Positions 32,808 to 45,100 of a stretch of 64,000 nt of DNA are shown here, in pieces (position 1 is the first letter of the stretch; each line of letters opens with the position of its first letter). The position numbers were made by a program, and so were the translations under genes. The notes beneath the pieces were generated by a model that was given only the letters and a program-made list of their open reading frames with translations, did no database searches and was not told where the DNA came from. Source of the DNA: Sarcocystis neurona (taxonomy: Eukaryota; Apicomplexa; Conoidasida; Eucoccidiorida; Sarcocystidae). The stretch spans positions 2,277,642-2,341,641 of the forward strand of contig KL647306.1 of NCBI GenBank assembly GCA_000727475.1, read 5' to 3'.

Positions 32808-35800
32808 TCACAAGGCGCACTCAAGATGCGTTGCCTGGAATACCGTCCGCAGTACGTGCTCTCTGAGTGTGGGAAACTCCCACCTGCACCGATTGTGGCA
32901 GCTGACGAGTTGTCCGTACTCCTCGGAGACACTTTCGCTCCACTGTTTTTCAGCAGCTGTTGCTTTTGAAAATGAACGATTGGCAGTAAGCAATGGCAGG
33001 TGCTGTAGTGCGGAGAAAAAAACTTTAAGCTCGCACGCTGTTAATTTCACACAGGGAACAAAAAAGTGCTCCATCTGTTGTTTGCTCAGCAGAGTGTGCA
33101 GAAGCAACGCTCCCGGCGAGAAACGCGCCTCCAGGGTTGGGTCCACTGTCGCAGACCCCATCGCAGAGCTCGGTGAGACATTTCTCGAACCTACATTGAA
33201 TCGTTTGGTCACTCCTACATGTTGCTTCGGCACGGTGAAGGCCACCCGGCTCTCAGACAACAACAGCAAGTCCCGCGGCAGCTTAGAGAGCCCGAGGAGC
33301 AGAGTAAGGTAAAGTTGTGCCTCATTGCAGAGTCTGCCAGTAGTACTCGAGAGCAGGGGGCACGAAACAGGAGGTGCATACGACGTTTCGGATAGGTCTG
33401 GTAGGAGCTGAAACGGCAGCGAGGGCACAGTTCTTGTCATGCCGCTAAGTGCACGGTCTGCAGCAGATATCGTCCTCGTGGCACTGACGGACGGTCGCCC
33501 AGAGGCACCCAAAGAATCAATGGGCGACGTAGCTGTACTCGTGACTTGCAGTCCGCAGAAGCGTAGCAGCAGCTCTTGCACGAGACATCGGGTGGCACGT
33601 TCGAGCAGGCCTCGCATTGCAGGTAGCTGGAGTCTGAAAACTCTGCCGGGATTCATTGAGATACCACGAGCAGGCACAGGTGGCGCAGAATACGATGTGC
33701 GGCCCACAGGTGGACGTGAATGTCCGGCCGTAGACTCCCCTGAACATGAGAACTCATTACGCGTTGTTGATCGACTGCAGCGGTCATATATTTGCAATTT
33801 CTGAAAGTGATTTCCGAGCCACAGAGTAAGCCTTGCAAGTGAAATGTCATCAAAGGTCCCCACGCGCCTAGGCAATATCCCGTCTAGCATTAAAACTGCC
33901 AGGCGAGCAGCAAATGGTGACTGCCATGCATCGTGGCGTGCACCACTCTCCTGCGTGGGTAATCCCCTGTCACATGATGAGTGAGTAGGTTGAGCGCCTT
34001 CTGGAAGTTCGGGGCGCACGAGTATTTGCAGTAGACAGACGAAGTCGTAACCTGAGAAGACCGCGGCGCACGACACGTGGTCGTCACCAGCTCGGCCGGC
34101 TGTCATAACGTATTGACCGAAAGCTTCGAATTCCGCAGTGGAGAATAAACCACACCGATGGAAATGTCCTGCAAGAGTGGACACATCACGCGGCAGTAGC
34201 GGCGTCCCTCCTTCCACCTCACGCGGTCGTGCCGCCTGAGAGGATTCGGGTAAAGCCTTGCTCTCGCGCTGCTCCTGCTGGCGTTTCAACATACCTACCA
34301 CATGGTTACAGCAGGCCCGGAGCAGCAGCATAAGCAAACTGTGCTCATCCTTCTTCCCCGTACGTGGCCTGCTGCTAGAAAATTCGGGCACGATAGAAAG
34401 GGATTTCTTCTCTTTTGGCGAGTCACTGACAGCGCCAGGGACTGAGAGAATGTCTGCGTTTACGTCCTTGTGAAACGAGGGTATACTGGGTGTACCCGCG
34501 TGAAACATGTCTGTCGTCGGCACACGTGTATCACAGCCATCGAGGAAAGCGGATGGGGAAACTAAAAAACAGGCAGCGTCCACAAGATCTACAAGATCCT
34601 GCGGTGTAGGGCAACACGCTAAACGTGGAGGAGAGAGAGTGCTTGAGAGCGTCTTCGGTACCTGCGCTGCCGTATCGACCTTGTTAAAAGCGGAGAGACC
34701 ACACTCTGCAAAAGGGCATCGTGCAGGACGTGTGTCCGCCACCGCAGTCACCGAGGTGTTGCCTGGTGAATTGTCCAGACAGTGATATCCAGCGTTGGAG
34801 GACGCAGAGTGTGACGGCAGCCTCAGAAAGACTTTTGACGCGGCATACTCGAAAAGGCGAAGCACGCTAGATCGTATGCGCTGCGTGACGCACACGGGAT
34901 TACTAGATAACACGTCGATGGGGTGGGCGCTGCCAAATGGCGATAAAGCGTCGGCGCGGCGCGGAGGTGAATGCCGTTGCTGAGTGTCGAGTAGAGTACC
35001 TCGCAGTGCACGCCTGCCTCCAGCTGCTGCTTCTGCAGTTCTTGTTCCACGTGGTCTTTTCTGATCTGCATTCTCGACATCCGCCAGGCGCAGCGCCTCA
35101 ACGAGAGCGGAGAGGAATATGACGCTACCGGAAAACCGATTTCCTCGAATCGCAGGGAGAGCAGTAAACAAGCGCTCGGCATCACGCGTCTGACAAAGAA
35201 GGTCGTACACCGGGGCGAACACTCCAAATACACAATTCGCTGCCAGTATCCCAGTGCCGCAGAATATTCGCTCTGTAACTTGCTGGGTGTGCGACTCCTT
35301 TGACGGCGCGCCCGTGCTGTGCTGCTTTCCCTCACACATTTCTGCGTTCTTTATCGACATAGTATCCTTTTCCGGTGCCTGCTCGTCTAGTTTGAGTCCA
35401 CGCGGTACAGGTATCATCCTGTTGCTCGAACTCCGCGGCCTTTGCCACAGTGCGGCGTGTTCCTGTAGGGCGCGCACCTTTTCTATCAGAGCACCATGCA
35501 GCTCTACCGCCGCCAACGCCACTGCTGGCAGCGACGTTACGGCCACTGATTCGCTCAAGTGCTGCTGAAACAGCAGCAAAATGTGCCGTAGAGCTTGCAA
35601 AAGTACTGCTACCGACGGTGGCGGGATCGGTGGGGCGAGCACAGACACCTGAATGTTATTGTGCGGGTGCGTCACCTCAGTGTGTTCGAATTCCGCCATT
35701 CCTGCGGAAACTGGCCGGACAGTCAACGCAGCGTCACCGGCAGGAATAGATCCGGACCACCCAGATGCAACAGCTGCCTGGTCGTCCTTGCCCGAATTGT

Positions 35801-38800
35801 TTCGGCAGTGTAAGGGATAGGAGACAAAACTCCAGGATTTGTACAGGTCGGGTACACATTGAGCTGTACGTGGGCCTGCAGGAAAGTATGAAGGCACGGC
35901 GGCTGCTATGTCAGAAAAAGGTGACACCAGCGAACGCAACCTGGGAAAAGCAGCAGCTGCTGCAGCTACCGCCCTCTGTGCAGCTCGAGCAGCAGCCAGT
36001 GTGTTCGTTTCATTGGGTACTCCTGAAGAAGCGAGTTCACGATTTAGGATTTGGAATTGGGTGGTTCCTTGTAGCACGTTTTCAACGGTGGTGTGTGACA
36101 CTGAATAATTTGTAGACCCTCGTGCATATTCACGCTGTGGCGAGGATGCACTGCGTTGATCAGCATGACGAACGGAAGTGTCGTCGCAGGAGGAGCCGGA
36201 TAACGAAGCTTGTTCGATGTGCTCTCTTGGGTTAGCGGCAGCGGGGTCAGGTGAAACGACATCGATACGGGCAGCAGCAGAACCATCACCAACAGCACTA
36301 CTGAATCCCTCACAAGACGCACTGTCCCCAGGACGCGTGGAGTTTGCGCCGCCTGCCGGGTTCTCAGAGTGGTCTTCCCGTGTGACAGGCCAAGGAGCGG
36401 TAACAGCGAGAGGAGGGAAAGCTGCTTTCACTCGAAGGAGGTAGCGTAGAGCGTGAAGCACGCAGACCCAATCGTGGGAACGCAAAGTGTGAGCCTTCTC
36501 AACGATCCAGTGATGCGTCGCCGCAGCGAGAAGCTGCAACGGAGAGAAACAAAACTCCGCACGAGTGAGGCACCGCCGCGGACTTTTACTAGGAGGGCCG
36601 CCACGTGTGTCGTCCTCGTTTTTCTCCCCTCTGCGCCGGCTGTTGGCAGGGGTGGGTGGTGCAATTGAAGAGGAACGCCGGTCATAACGAACCTCCTCCG
36701 TGCCTCGCGACTCGACAGCGCAGCCCACCACTCGACGACACCCTTTGGATGGCCTCGACGCTGCTGTGAATGGGCCCATGTATGGGGATCCGAGTACACA
36801 CACGCTCTGTTGAGTCAGCGAATGTGGAAAGAACACAGCAGCCGTCGACGCTGAGGAGGCGCAACTAGCCGCATCGTCAGCTACCAGCGTAGCCGCCGTT
36901 TTCGCGACGACGGAGGCACCTAGAGTGAACGCATGAGGAGAGCTATGGTAGGAGTAGAGAAACAGGTAGCAAGCTGTTGCCGCGATAAGACTCCTCGAAA
37001 CGGGGTGGTGGCTGTGCTTCGCGAGCGCGACGTACGACGACATGAACATGCTCAGGTCCTGAGGGACGACGATGTGCGGATATGGAATCTGTGCGTCAGG
37101 AAGCTCTTTGCATGCAGATTCTTGCACGCGAAAAGCCGTTTGTTGCTCCGACTTGGTCGACGCTCTCACCCCCACTTTCTCCTCTGTCACCTGTACAGTT
37201 GATGAATTGTTGCCGGGCGTTCGACGTGCTCTGGCGTCGTCGCGTGCAGAAGATATACTTCTTCCTGTCGTTTCTGATGCACTCGGCGGTGAGTGTTCTC
37301 CGCTACAGCAGCATGACGGAGAGGCGACGATACCTGCCAGGATACCGGTATCATGGCAGGAGGCCGCGGCTTTGCCAGGGGATTCGGACGCGGGTAGTGC
37401 GTTGTCATTTGATAGTGATAAACCATCAGTTGGTGCATGACTAGTACGCGATGCAGGAAAACCGGCTACATCAGGCGTACACGAGTTAGCTCTACGTCGG
37501 AGGATCGACGTCTCCCAGAAAGAGAGAGGACTATCGTTTCTAGCGATGTCTTCGTGCTCCGGGGCGCCAGCGGAAGAGGCCAACTTGCTATTTTCGCCCT
37601 CTTCTTTGCGGCAAAGCGTTGCACTCCGCCAGTGACTGCTTCTGTGCGGACTACGTGAAGTACCCAGCCGCTGCAAGTGATCCTTGGTGTACTCAAACTG
37701 GTGTTGCAGACGACGACTGAATTCTTCCTCGAAAGCGAGGCACACAGCTAACCAAGCCTCTCTCGTCGTGTCTGCTGGCGCGGCCTGCTCTGTTGGTGAC
37801 TGGCAGCTTGCACGTACAGCTGCGGTAGCAGCCTTCGCAGCAGCGCCACCTCCCTCACCCCTCAGCCTCAGTTTGCGCAGCAGTGTGGCGCAAGCGTGCA
37901 CACAGAGAGCAATTTCTTTCGTGCTAGCAAAGGCGCCTGCTTTCAGCAGCTTAAGGACAAGAAACGGCAGGTCGGGCAGAAGTGGCTCTACGGGCAGGCC
38001 CGCGACTGCATAGAGATGGAGGGACGAATAACAGTCTGGGCTTGACCGCCGTAGATGGTACAGAAGTGATTTGGAGAGGCACGCGTGGCGCAGTGGACTT
38101 GAACCGAAACCGGGGGGAGACGCTAAAGGGAGAACAGATGAAGTAAAACGAGGAGACGCCGCGGAGACATCGTGAGGAATACCAGTTGTAGAACGTCGAT
38201 CACATGAAACACGGGACGCAGACGAGGTCGAATGAGAAGATTGGGAGCTTGTACAACAGCATGGAGTGTCACCACAGTTATTACGTGGAATACGCGAGAC
38301 ACCGGTGGGTAGTGACTGTGATGCACTGACTGCAACGGGGGATGCGTCGTTCGTTTTACCTCGTAGCAAAAGTGAATTGCGAACACGTATGGCACTTTTG
38401 TCGCCCCCAGTGAAGCGGTGTGTAGATGAAAGCCAACCAGACTTTTGCTTGGAGGTGTGCGGCCTACTTGCGCTGCTGCTGGCGCTGTCAAGGCGCATGC
38501 TTCTCAGAACGCGGAGAAGCTCTTCGGAAGACAGATTATTATCTGGGTGAGCAACTGCCCTTGCCGAGCTGTGACTTGTCGAACAGCTGACGTGGTCCAG
38601 GACAGGGTCACAAAAAATATTCCTCGCACCTGTTATATTAGAAGACGCCATTCCTCCTTTATTAGTAAAACTCGCGTGCGCATCTGTTGCAGCACAAGCT
38701 TCCTTATAATCAGGTTTCTGTCGTCCCCAACAACACCCCGCGAAGACGCAGCGACAACTCCATGAACGCCGCAGAGAACACGGGTAAGAGGTAACTTCAG

Positions 38801-39128
38801 GGCGGATGCGCGAGAAGGTGCACAGGGCAGACCCTGTCGCCCCCACGAGTGTGCAATCTGGGAAATGCAGCATAGTCTCCCTAAAAAAAAATCTTCGTGC
38901 ATTCCTCTGCTGGTCAGGCGGTGTGCCGCTCGCCAGCGATTGACGCTGGGCTGGAACACTCGCACTAAGTCGTTGTTCACTGTCGCGACGCAGTGTTCCC
39001 AACAAGCATTCTCCCCCGGTCTCGGGAAGCAGCCCAGGAAGGATCAACACATCCGCACCACCAGACGGCTGACTGCACTGCTGCTGCTTTGCACGCCGCG
39101 GCAGGCATGCAAAGCGTAAGTGTGGCAT
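32808..39128 (-). CDS. Large conserved-looking protein of unknown function
   Basis: A single uninterrupted frame of 2106 residues from the ATG at 39128 to TGA at 32808. This length without a stop, in DNA lacking CAG tracts, leaves little doubt that it is coding. I recognise no catalytic domain. Hydrophobic, Leu-rich helical blocks lie at about residues 199-215 (NLSSEELLRVLRSMRLD), 362-423, 850-905, 1165-1220, 1300-1355, 1503-1533, 1662-1712, 1733-1783, 1833-1866 and 1933-1965. Long Ser/Thr/Gly/Arg-rich, presumably disordered, linkers separate them. Spaced helical blocks of this kind recall organellar RNA-binding repeat proteins of apicomplexans (RAP/FASTK-like or OPR-like), but no RAP domain is visible at the C terminus, so this is only a suggestion. 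The N terminus is basic and Cys-rich; in-frame Met at residues 86 and 160 are alternative starts, and an upstream exon is possible. No signal peptide or clear membrane span was seen. Confidence 0.85.
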   Translation of the reverse strand: MPHLRFACLPRRAKQQQCSQPSGGADVLILPGLLPETGGECLLGTLRRDSEQRLSASVPAQRQSLASGTPPDQQRNARRFFFRETMLHFPDCTLVGATGSALCTFSRIRPEVTSYPCSLRRSWSCRCVFAGCCWGRQKPDYKEACAATDAHASFTNKGGMASSNITGARNIFCDPVLDHVSCSTSHSSARAVAHPDNNLSSEELLRVLRSMRLDSASSSASRPHTSKQKSGWLSSTHRFTGGDKSAIRVRNSLLLRGKTNDASPVAVSASQSLPTGVSRIPRNNCGDTPCCCTSSQSSHSTSSASRVSCDRRSTTGIPHDVSAASPRFTSSVLPLASPPGFGSSPLRHACLSKSLLYHLRRSSPDCYSSLHLYAVAGLPVEPLLPDLPFLVLKLLKAGAFASTKEIALCVHACATLLRKLRLRGEGGGAAAKAATAAVRASCQSPTEQAAPADTTREAWLAVCLAFEEEFSRRLQHQFEYTKDHLQRLGTSRSPHRSSHWRSATLCRKEEGENSKLASSAGAPEHEDIARNDSPLSFWETSILRRRANSCTPDVAGFPASRTSHAPTDGLSLSNDNALPASESPGKAAASCHDTGILAGIVASPSCCCSGEHSPPSASETTGRSISSARDDARARRTPGNNSSTVQVTEEKVGVRASTKSEQQTAFRVQESACKELPDAQIPYPHIVVPQDLSMFMSSYVALAKHSHHPVSRSLIAATACYLFLYSYHSSPHAFTLGASVVAKTAATLVADDAASCASSASTAAVFFPHSLTQQSVCVLGSPYMGPFTAASRPSKGCRRVVGCAVESRGTEEVRYDRRSSSIAPPTPANSRRRGEKNEDDTRGGPPSKSPRRCLTRAEFCFSPLQLLAAATHHWIVEKAHTLRSHDWVCVLHALRYLLRVKAAFPPLAVTAPWPVTREDHSENPAGGANSTRPGDSASCEGFSSAVGDGSAAARIDVVSPDPAAANPREHIEQASLSGSSCDDTSVRHADQRSASSPQREYARGSTNYSVSHTTVENVLQGTTQFQILNRELASSGVPNETNTLAAARAAQRAVAAAAAAFPRLRSLVSPFSDIAAAVPSYFPAGPRTAQCVPDLYKSWSFVSYPLHCRNNSGKDDQAAVASGWSGSIPAGDAALTVRPVSAGMAEFEHTEVTHPHNNIQVSVLAPPIPPPSVAVLLQALRHILLLFQQHLSESVAVTSLPAVALAAVELHGALIEKVRALQEHAALWQRPRSSSNRMIPVPRGLKLDEQAPEKDTMSIKNAEMCEGKQHSTGAPSKESHTQQVTERIFCGTGILAANCVFGVFAPVYDLLCQTRDAERLFTALPAIRGNRFSGSVIFLSALVEALRLADVENADQKRPRGTRTAEAAAGGRRALRGTLLDTQQRHSPPRRADALSPFGSAHPIDVLSSNPVCVTQRIRSSVLRLFEYAASKVFLRLPSHSASSNAGYHCLDNSPGNTSVTAVADTRPARCPFAECGLSAFNKVDTAAQVPKTLSSTLSPPRLACCPTPQDLVDLVDAACFLVSPSAFLDGCDTRVPTTDMFHAGTPSIPSFHKDVNADILSVPGAVSDSPKEKKSLSIVPEFSSSRPRTGKKDEHSLLMLLLRACCNHVVGMLKRQQEQRESKALPESSQAARPREVEGGTPLLPRDVSTLAGHFHRCGLFSTAEFEAFGQYVMTAGRAGDDHVSCAAVFSGYDFVCLLQILVRPELPEGAQPTHSSCDRGLPTQESGARHDAWQSPFAARLAVLMLDGILPRRVGTFDDISLARLTLWLGNHFQKLQIYDRCSRSTTRNEFSCSGESTAGHSRPPVGRTSYSAPPVPARGISMNPGRVFRLQLPAMRGLLERATRCLVQELLLRFCGLQVTSTATSPIDSLGASGRPSVSATRTISAADRALSGMTRTVPSLPFQLLPDLSETSYAPPVSCPLLSSTTGRLCNEAQLYLTLLLGLSKLPRDLLLLSESRVAFTVPKQHVGVTKRFNVGSRNVSPSSAMGSATVDPTLEARFSPGALLLHTLLSKQQMEHFFVPCVKLTACELKVFFSALQHLPLLTANRSFSKATAAEKQWSESVSEEYGQLVSCHNRCRWEFPTLREHVLRTVFQATHLECAL

Positions 39129-42100
39129 GTACAGAATACTGGAACACACCACGAACACACGCTGTGCGCATATCTTCGCATCGTACCGCCTCCGCAGTCG
39201 CCCATTCGTGTATGGTGAAACTCACAATTGAGCGGCATTGCAAGTTTCTGCACGAAATCCTAAACAAATTAGATCGTGTGGTGTACCGGAGGCACCCTCC
39301 TGAATGGTGAAGATCGCACACGTGGGAGTACTTTGTGGCACATATCACGGCATCGCAAAGCGAGACGCCGAGGCCTTAAAGCGGCTGAAGAACCGGGACC
39401 GCGGCGACAACCTTCAAGCGACGAACTCGACTAATAGGTTTTCAACAAGGGAAGTGGTTGCACTCGTCCGTTCTATACGGCCTTTGCCCACACCACCTCT
39501 GTCTGAACCTAGCACACCGCGCGTTGGCGTGCGGGCTGCACGTCACTGTACCACGTGTCTACGGCTAGCTCTCTCCTTTGGGCCGCGTGACACGTTACAC
39601 ATGTAGCTCGAGAAGACTGTAGCTCACAGCGTCGTCGTATTTGGGCAGAACAGGAGTACCACTCCAGGGGAAGTGACCTGAGCCTATCCGTACGAGTACT
39701 GCCGGTGTAGGATAACAACCTACAGGCGCTCCCGCCCTTGCCTGAGGAAGTTGCCCGTGACGATGTACTCTGACTAAGCGTGCTACCTGAAATAAAGGGT
39801 ACAACCATGTTATCCTCCGCATGACAGCAGAAGAGCGATAATCTGGTGCGTAAAATTACACGGAAAAACTGAAGGCAAAACACAAGCCTGCATATGAGGT
39901 CAGACAACTCGCAAAAAGCTTGCAACTGCAAATTGTCATACACCAAGCAGCGTGGCGTGTGCAAGTGTACGCGCATACGGGTACCGAAGCCTTCGTTACT
40001 AGCAATCTATTTCCCTTCATGCACACGCAGAAGCGATACGAGTCGTGGTTACTGAACCTTGTACGCGGTTTAGCGCGCGCATGCGTGCGGTGCGACGCCC
40101 GCAACAGAGCATGCACACTCGATGGGCGTACCCATCACAATGGACATGCATTGAGGAAAGCCGTGGAAAGATTTCGATGCTCCCTCCAGAGCGCTATAAA
40201 AGGTCCCTCTTATATGTATAACACGTACATATAGTCGTTTTTACGCCGTTCAGACACTAAGGGGCTTGTCAACCTTGTGTGTGCTTGGTGATGTAGACGG
40301 CGTCAACGCAGACCCGACACCGGTATGTCGGTGATCTGTACCTTTATATCCGGCACTGCTTTTCCCAGCGCTATACAGGTCTTGCGCTTGTCGTTTTACT
40401 GCAGTTGTGTGTCCCTGCTAGCATAGAACACTTTGTCCGGTATGCAGCCAAAACGCCCAATCTTTTTGATAGGATTGTGTGTGATGAGAGACACAATTTG
40501 CAGATTAGCGGCAAGTGCGTTGTCTTACATCGTGCCGCATGCCAGTTCGATTTACAAAGCAGTTCCTTCATTATTGTGTGCTGCTAGGCTTCCGCTTATC
40601 CACTGTTCCCGTGCAGCTTTCTGCACGTTATCCACATCCACTGGCACAGACAGATTCAGTCATACACGTACTTATGAGTTCGCATGCGTCGCCGTGTGTA
40701 CACGTCATTAAGCTGCGGTTACGTCCCGCTTCGGTGGTCTAATCTGCGATATTTATGGACCCTTTACAATGGAGGTGCCGTTCAACGTTGAATGGCAATA
40801 GTGTGGACTGTGAGATCACGTGACATACGCTGATGGCATCTATTCCCCACGGTGCAGGCAAGTCCTACCAGTTGCGCGTGCTGCTTCCATTCACACCGTA
40901 GTTACTATTGCAGGCAGGTAGTCACATGATGTCCTCTTGCCTTTCCAGCCGGACAGGCACCCTCCGGCAACACAACAGCAAGCAAATCGGCACAATCCAC
41001 TTAAGTAGGAAAAGGTGCGGACTGCCAGTAGGTGGTGCAGCATTAAAGCACTTTCCTACTTGCAGATTCTTTCGTAACAGCGTGTGTTATGCGCTTCACT
41101 GCAGGACGCTTCTGTTAATGCGAGAGGCTTCTGTCGCATTATTACTTTTCTTGTAGCTGCATATCCGATCGACGGAAACGTGCGTGTACACTTTGAAATG
41201 ACAGATTTCCAGCAACGGAGTAGCTCGTCGAAGACGAACAAGAGCGTCAACGCGTCCGTTACCGACGCAACGTTACTGCGAAGCCATATAGCGTGCAACA
41301 TGGAGGGACGACCAAACAACAAGACGAACAAGGCGGTTCGAACACGAAGGACCTGGTATTACTCGCAAATGCGCAGTCCGCCTGAAGGGATAGAGCATTT
41401 CTCTTGACTTGCCAACGTCCACTGCACGAGCAACACGCCTCACTGCTGCAACTGCCCTACGGTTAAACAATGCAGTAGACAACAAGGCGCGCCAGTTCAG
41501 ACCTGCGGCTGCGGCGGCGAGTATTGAAATGCTTTCGTTTCTGTGCCACAAGCAGCCTGTACGCCGAAGGTATGCACTCGAGAGAATGGGGTGGAGACGC
41601 TTCTTGAATTGTAGATAACAGTTTTTGGGGAGAAAAGGTGACAGTTCGGGAGAACGGCACGGCGGCCGTTGCGTGCAACCACAGAAGAGTACCGAACAGC
41701 GTTTTTCTGAACGTTGGATGTTTGACAAAACATGAGACCTGGAAAGTGAGACGGATGTTCGCTTTTTTACGTGGAGCACTGAGAGGCATAGTTCGAAGAC
41801 GACGTGGAGTTGTACGTGATTTATTCCATCAGAAAAACCCTAGGATGCTTTTCTCGGTTTGCCTGCGGAGTCACTCAATAACCCTCTCCTTCTACTGCGG
41901 CCCTCTGCCAGGTTCTGGTGTCGACGAATTCTTGAGCTTTTCTTCCAGAGATTTACGTTGCGGCCGCGCTACTGGGACCCTCCGCAGTCGCTTCTACACA
42001 CTCTTGTGGACTGCAGACATTTTGATGGGGACGAATTAGTGCTAACTAATGAGCGGTACTAATCAAACCCGAGTGAAGCAGTGCGACGTCCCACAGAGTC

Positions 42101-45100
42101 CACCACAGCGCACCATAGTATCGCAACCACTATGATTCGCACACAGCTGGTAGCACGCACTGGAGTTATCCGTAAAGACCGGCAACTACCGCCGGTGCGC
42201 ACCTTTGTGAACATTACCGCACTTTTTCGCTTGAGTTACCGGTCCCCTCAACGGAAAGGTGAATGAGAACTGTGCTGCGAGCAAAAGCGGGTCCACTGCA
42301 TATTTGTGGGGCGGCGACACTGTTTCTTCTACAGATACTAAAGATTTACCGCCTCCTATACAGTCTACGAGGACAAGTCGTATAAGGCGTCCTACGAGTA
42401 AATATCTCGTGCTTTTTACAAGGCACCAGGAGATTCGGAGGTGGAACACTACCTAGGTTCTTGCAGTGCTAAGCGCAGTGCAGCGCCTGACGCAGTGAGA
42501 CTTTACTTATCGAGAGCTGACCACCAATCCGCTACCGCCGTGAATTCATCAAGTTTCCAGTCGACACAATCACGCACACGACAGTACACAGGCAGCCTGC
42601 AATTAGAGAGTCCTGTTCTCCCTCAGGAGCAGCCTCATAAAATGTAGGTTTCCGTCTTCCAGTGCTACTTTTGCACGAAACATAACAGGTGGTTGTTGGA
42701 TGGAACACGGCTGATCAGTGGCTCAGAACTGCACAAAGCGGGAATTTGAGAATATCAAACAAGGGCGCATAAGGAACACTTGAAACCACGAACGTCGGAC
42801 GGTGCGCCTTAATTGCCGTTCGAGCCTTCCACGAACAAGAAAACAGCTTTCAGATTCGGTTGCCGACGACAGTGCTTGAAGACGTGCCCGCACACGTACG
42901 GACGCCTTTTTGAGGTACATTCATCTGTGCTTGTACCCCACCCTGACGGAAAGCGATGGATGGGATGCGCGTGACTGCGGTACCACGAGCTGTCGAAGTT
43001 TGGGTCCTCGAGAAGTGGGGCACCTCAACGGGTACAAGGTACGTGATGGACAAGGTCATGTGCGTTCAGCAGTCTAAGGCACCAGGTGCCGGATTAGCAG
43101 AAAATGAGAGCTGGTTGCAGGGCACGCAGTTTCGTCGGGGGAGCTGTGCTCGTCAGACTTCAGCACAAATAGTCGACAGACGAACATGCAGTCGCCGACG
43201 AGCAGAATTATGTAAATCTTTTTTTTTAGACCGCGAGTTAGTGAAATGCAGTAAAAACAGTCTTACAATGTTATCTCTAACAACGTGGCACAATCGCAGT
43301 GCCTCACATGCCTCACCTGGAGGGATGCTATACTGAAAAGAGAGAGTGTAGCAGGTGATATTACATGTACCCCGTGGGACAGGGTTTTGTCGACCGCGTT
43401 ACGAAGATCTCAGTCCTGGCGAGCTCCTGGACACCATTTCAGCAGCAGACAGTCGCCTAGGATTGCTCCTGTAAAATCTGCCTTTCATTTACTCCTTCTG
43501 CCCAACCTACGCAATGGTGGTGACGTGCTGTCAGCCACTGACCCGCAGGAGAAAGGATCAGGCTGGTCAGGCTGGTGTGCTCACAGTGGAACAAGGCTGG
43601 CGTGGAATTTGCTGGATAAAGAGGCATCTGAATTGAACAGTTGGACAACAGTTGACACAGTGGAAGACAGCTCGGAATACGAGTGAAGGGCAGCAGGCCC
43701 TCCCACCACAATGACAGATTGTGGGCGTGTGAAGGTCGTAGGGCCTGCAAAGTTACGCGCCGCTGCAAAGTTGGGGTCAGATGCACGGCAGGATATCAGT
43801 GAGCATACACTTCAAGTTCTAAAGAGATAAGAGTCGATGCTGTGCAAACCAAATCACCTGCCTCTGCGACCTGCGTAATTCAGCTCTCATGTTCCAGCTC
43901 ACATCGAAAGAGGGCATTGTTACGTTCCGAACCCTTTGCCGCCTGCTTGTGAAATGGAACGTTCGGGCCCGCACGAAGCCAGGTGCCCCCGGAGGAGTTT
44001 GGCACTGAAGCCTGCAACGTCCAAGTCCCAGGTCGGTGCTGAGACGTGTTGTGCGGCTCCCAGTCTATCGCGAGTCGTCGACCGTCGAGAAACGCAGCAC
44101 TGCCACATCCAATTCCTCGTCGCTGGCCGGCAGTCGCACCCCCAATGAAAGCCTGCGCCTCAGTAGTCGCAAGGCTTTTTAGTTGGTATTACGACTGAGA
44201 CCGAGAATTCAGCTGGCTCGTGGGTGCCGCCGTCCCTTTTAGTTCGCCGAGGACTTTTACAGTCTTTTACTGTAGCTGTCAACGCACTTCCTGCTGGGTT
44301 GACTTGACATTTGAATTTCTGCACAGGAGGGTGCGCACGCGGGCACACTGATGTATCCTTCGTGTTATGCAAGGTGTGCTCGTCGCCCCTGTAAGGGACT
44401 GGCCCATGGATAGACAACCACGGAAGAAAAATTTTTAATTACAGCGCACGGAGGGAAACGTGGTGCGTTTTGAAGCCATCTGTATGAAGTACCGCATACA
44501 TACTGGGAAGTAGCTTGTGCAGAAAACTGCACCAGAGACTCTTGATAGGCTTCCAGCGGATAGTGTCGCAAAGGAGGCAAATGCTGCAGAGTTATATTAG
44601 TAATTGCTGTATAAGACAAGAATAGTCCCTCGTTACCTTCTTCACCGCATACGGAAGCCGCGTATCACACGCTTTTCTTTAATGAAGCCATGTGAAAGGC
44701 GACAGGCGCTACGCAGCGAGGACCATGGACGGTCGAAGGCCAAGGCGCGGAACGACAGCGAAGGTGCCCACCAAGTGTCGTACAATTGGCACTACGAAGT
44801 TCTACCTGGCTTCGCAGATTTAGAAATAGCAAGTCGCTTCTACAGTGAGCAGAATGCACTTCAAAGCCAGTTTCAACGAGACTTCCTGGCAGCAGCTCTT
44901 TAGTAATGTACAACAGTGGAGACGCATTCTTCACTGCACGCAGTCGTTCGAAGGCTGCGCTGGGAAATCCCTTTCAGAGCGGGTTCGCACTGCCCCTAGC
45001 AAAAAAGGAAACTCCTGGCAAGTCCGCACTGCTTGCCGAGGGTTTGTATGTCTACAGCCAGTGTACAAAGCACGGCCGCACGGGGGCTGTCACTAAGGAA

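Noticed and set aside
39126..39158. GTG start at 39158 for the large minus-strand gene
   Set aside because: Eukaryotic nuclear genes start at ATG; the first in-frame ATG is at 39128.
41829..41840. Telomere-like aaaccctag
   Set aside because: A single copy; no tandem array of the coccidian telomere unit was found anywhere in the window.
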